Origin: Candidatus Rifleibacteriota bacterium
GTDB taxonomy: Bacteria > Riflebacteria > Ozemobacteria > Ozemobacterales > Ozemobacteraceae
Direction of reading: 5' to 3'
DNA: 6,235 nucleotides
Assembly: GCA_029560455.1 (NCBI GenBank)
Contig: JAKQKW010000466.1
Coordinates: 1-6,235 of the forward strand
Shown: piece by piece, positions 5,578 through 6,235 of the stretch
Position numbering within the stretch: position 1 is the stretch's first letter
Layout of the letters: the number at the start of each line of letters is the position of its first letter
Notes under the pieces: model-generated
What the model was told of the DNA's origin: nothing
Database searches by the model: none
Seen by the model: the letters and a program-made list of their open reading frames with translations, nothing else
Position numbers and translations under genes: made by a program

Positions 5578-5934
5578 ATGGCAGCACTTGCTTATACCAT
5601 AACAGAAGAAAAAGGGTTTCCGATTGTGCGGTTTCAGAATTACTGCACCAACGAAACGCTTGAGGGGCTTGCGACAAAAGTAGGTAATCTTTGCGACAAG
5701 GACAAAAGTCGCCTGATTTTTGATTTTACCAGTTGCGAAGTCATAAACAGTCTTGGCATGGCCGCTTTGCTCGAAACTCTTATGATAGTCCAGGATTACG
5801 AAGGTCTGGTTGTTATTTCTGGCCTGAATGCCATTCAGCAGAAGTTTTTCGGACTCACCGGAGTCTTTTCGCTTTCTACTCAGGCAGAAAATATCGATAA
5901 GGCTTTCGAACTGCTACAGTCATCCCAGGCCTGA
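5578..5934 (+). CDS. STAS-domain protein, anti-sigma-factor-antagonist type
   Basis: A 118-residue single-domain STAS protein, the size of SpoIIAA/RsbV-type anti-sigma-factor antagonists. These cytoplasmic switch proteins bind a partner, usually a serine kinase/anti-sigma factor, when unphosphorylated and release it when phosphorylated. The core is seen as RLIFDFTSCEVINSLGMAALLETL (45-68). Ser58 in INSLG aligns with the phosphorylated Ser of the usual DSSG motif, with Asn in place of Asp and Leu in place of the second Ser/Thr. The tail (VVISGLNAIQQKFFGLTGVF, then STQAENIDKAFELL) is typical of the fold. The ATG at 5578 has GGGAG six bases upstream. An in-frame ATG at 5452 would add 42 residues but has no ribosome binding site and lies upstream of the likely promoter. 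No partner kinase or sigma factor is adjacent, so the pathway is unknown. Confidence 0.87.
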   Translation: MAALAYTITEEKGFPIVRFQNYCTNETLEGLATKVGNLCDKDKSRLIFDFTSCEVINSLGMAALLETLMIVQDYEGLVVISGLNAIQQKFFGLTGVFSLSTQAENIDKAFELLQSSQA

Positions 5935-5940
5935 GTTAAA

Positions 5941-5966
5941 AGAGCCTGGCTCGGCAGAGCCGCTCT
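5941..5966 (+). terminator. Hairpin after the STAS gene, weak terminator candidate
   Basis: GGCTC (5948-5952) and GAGCC (5957-5961) form a 5-bp stem with a GGCA loop, extended by AGAG (5941-5944) with CTCT (5963-5966) across a small internal loop. There is no T run, so intrinsic termination is doubtful. GCAGAGC (5954-5960) could instead pair with GCTCTGC (5977-5983), giving two mutually exclusive folds. Confidence 0.35.
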
Positions 5967-6082
5967 ATCCTGCGCAGCTCTGCATAAGCACTCCGTGTGC
6001 AAAAAGTTTTCGCGCCTGAGGCCCGGCGCTTGACTTCCTGTTGTGCCGGTCATAATCGCCATCCATTCACCCCATAATTCAA

Positions 6083-6112
6083 ATGTGAGAGAGGACTAGT
6101 CCTCTGTCACAT
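6083..6112. repeat. 30-bp near-perfect palindrome centred on ACTAGT
   Basis: Fourteen of fifteen base pairs are symmetric: outer arms ATGTGA/TCACAT, a single G/G mismatch (6089 and 6106), then inner arms AGAGGAC/GTCCTCT around the central TA. No T run follows on either strand, so it is not a typical intrinsic terminator. It could be an operator for a dimeric regulator, a cruciform or recombination site, or the stem of an RNA hairpin. The TGTGA/TCACA outer arms recall a CRP-type site, but the arms are too far apart for a classical one. Confidence 0.6.
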
Positions 6113-6144
6113 AAGAGTTCAAGAATTAAATCTTAGAGTCTCCG

Positions 6145-6235
6145 CTTATGCCGGGCTCTCGGCGTGATCTCATTCGCTACACTCTCGCCAGTCGAGAGTT
6201 TCTCTTGATAGCTATGGCTCTGCGTCAAAACTACC
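6145..6235. repeat. Intergenic repeat element, copy B
   Basis: Second copy of the element at 5069-5160, same orientation and almost the same length (91 bp to the window edge, where it may continue). The start and end blocks are conserved and the middle differs. In this copy the middle forms a perfect 7-bp stem ACTCTCG (6181-6187) / CGAGAGT (6193-6199) with a 5-base loop. In copy A the same position is only partly self-complementary. Confidence 0.75.

Larger units (their letters stand above)
5935..6235. other. Non-coding stretch downstream of the STAS gene
   Basis: About 300 bp with no convincing gene. It holds the hairpin after the STAS gene, another GC stem GCGCC/GGCGC (6012-6016 with 6025-6029), a weak promoter-like pair TTGACT (6030-6035) and CATAAT (6051-6056) with only 15 bp between, the 30-bp palindrome at 6083-6112, and repeat copy B reaching the window edge. 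Confidence 0.65.

Noticed and set aside
5069..6235. Reading the two repeats as a CRISPR array or an insertion sequence
   Set aside because: Only two copies about 1 kb apart with no spacers of regular length, no transposase gene, and no inverted terminal repeats.

Overview
The window looks like chromosomal DNA from a Gram-negative (diderm) bacterium, since it encodes a TonB/ExbB/ExbD module that is only useful with an outer membrane. Base composition is moderate and similar across the genes. Ribosome binding sites are mostly canonical and there is no phage or insertion sequence gene. Nothing here fixes the phylum. The remote protein sequences and an unfamiliar intergenic repeat would suit an uncultivated lineage, but that is inference.

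Left part (1-3949): a small helical protein of unknown function, ending in a good intrinsic terminator, faces the end of a leftward cluster read exbB > exbD > tonB > DUF4213/DUF364 protein. exbB and exbD overlap, exbD and tonB are 12 bp apart, and a strong sigma70-type promoter (TTGACA, 17 bp, TAGCAT) precedes exbB. From the same 213-bp intergenic region a second, diverged DUF364 protein is read rightward. Between the two promoters lies a 20-bp near-perfect palindrome, a natural candidate for a shared operator. The locus therefore pairs an envelope energy-transduction module with two proteins of a family annotated as putative heavy-metal chelators. The working hypothesis is a regulated metal or metallophore uptake system whose outer-membrane receptor lies elsewhere.

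Middle (3956-5011): an M42-family metallo-aminopeptidase with all expected metal ligands, read leftward and convergent with the second DUF364 gene, 6 bp apart.

Right part (5012-6235): mostly non-coding except for one 118-residue STAS-domain protein (anti-sigma-factor-antagonist type, candidate phosphoserine 58). The STAS gene is bracketed by two direct copies of an intergenic repeat of about 92 bp (5069-5160 and 6145-6235). Its upstream region holds tandem short repeats and an intrinsic terminator pointing leftward with no gene feeding it, suggesting an unannotated small RNA. Its downstream region holds a 30-bp near-perfect palindrome centred on ACTAGT.
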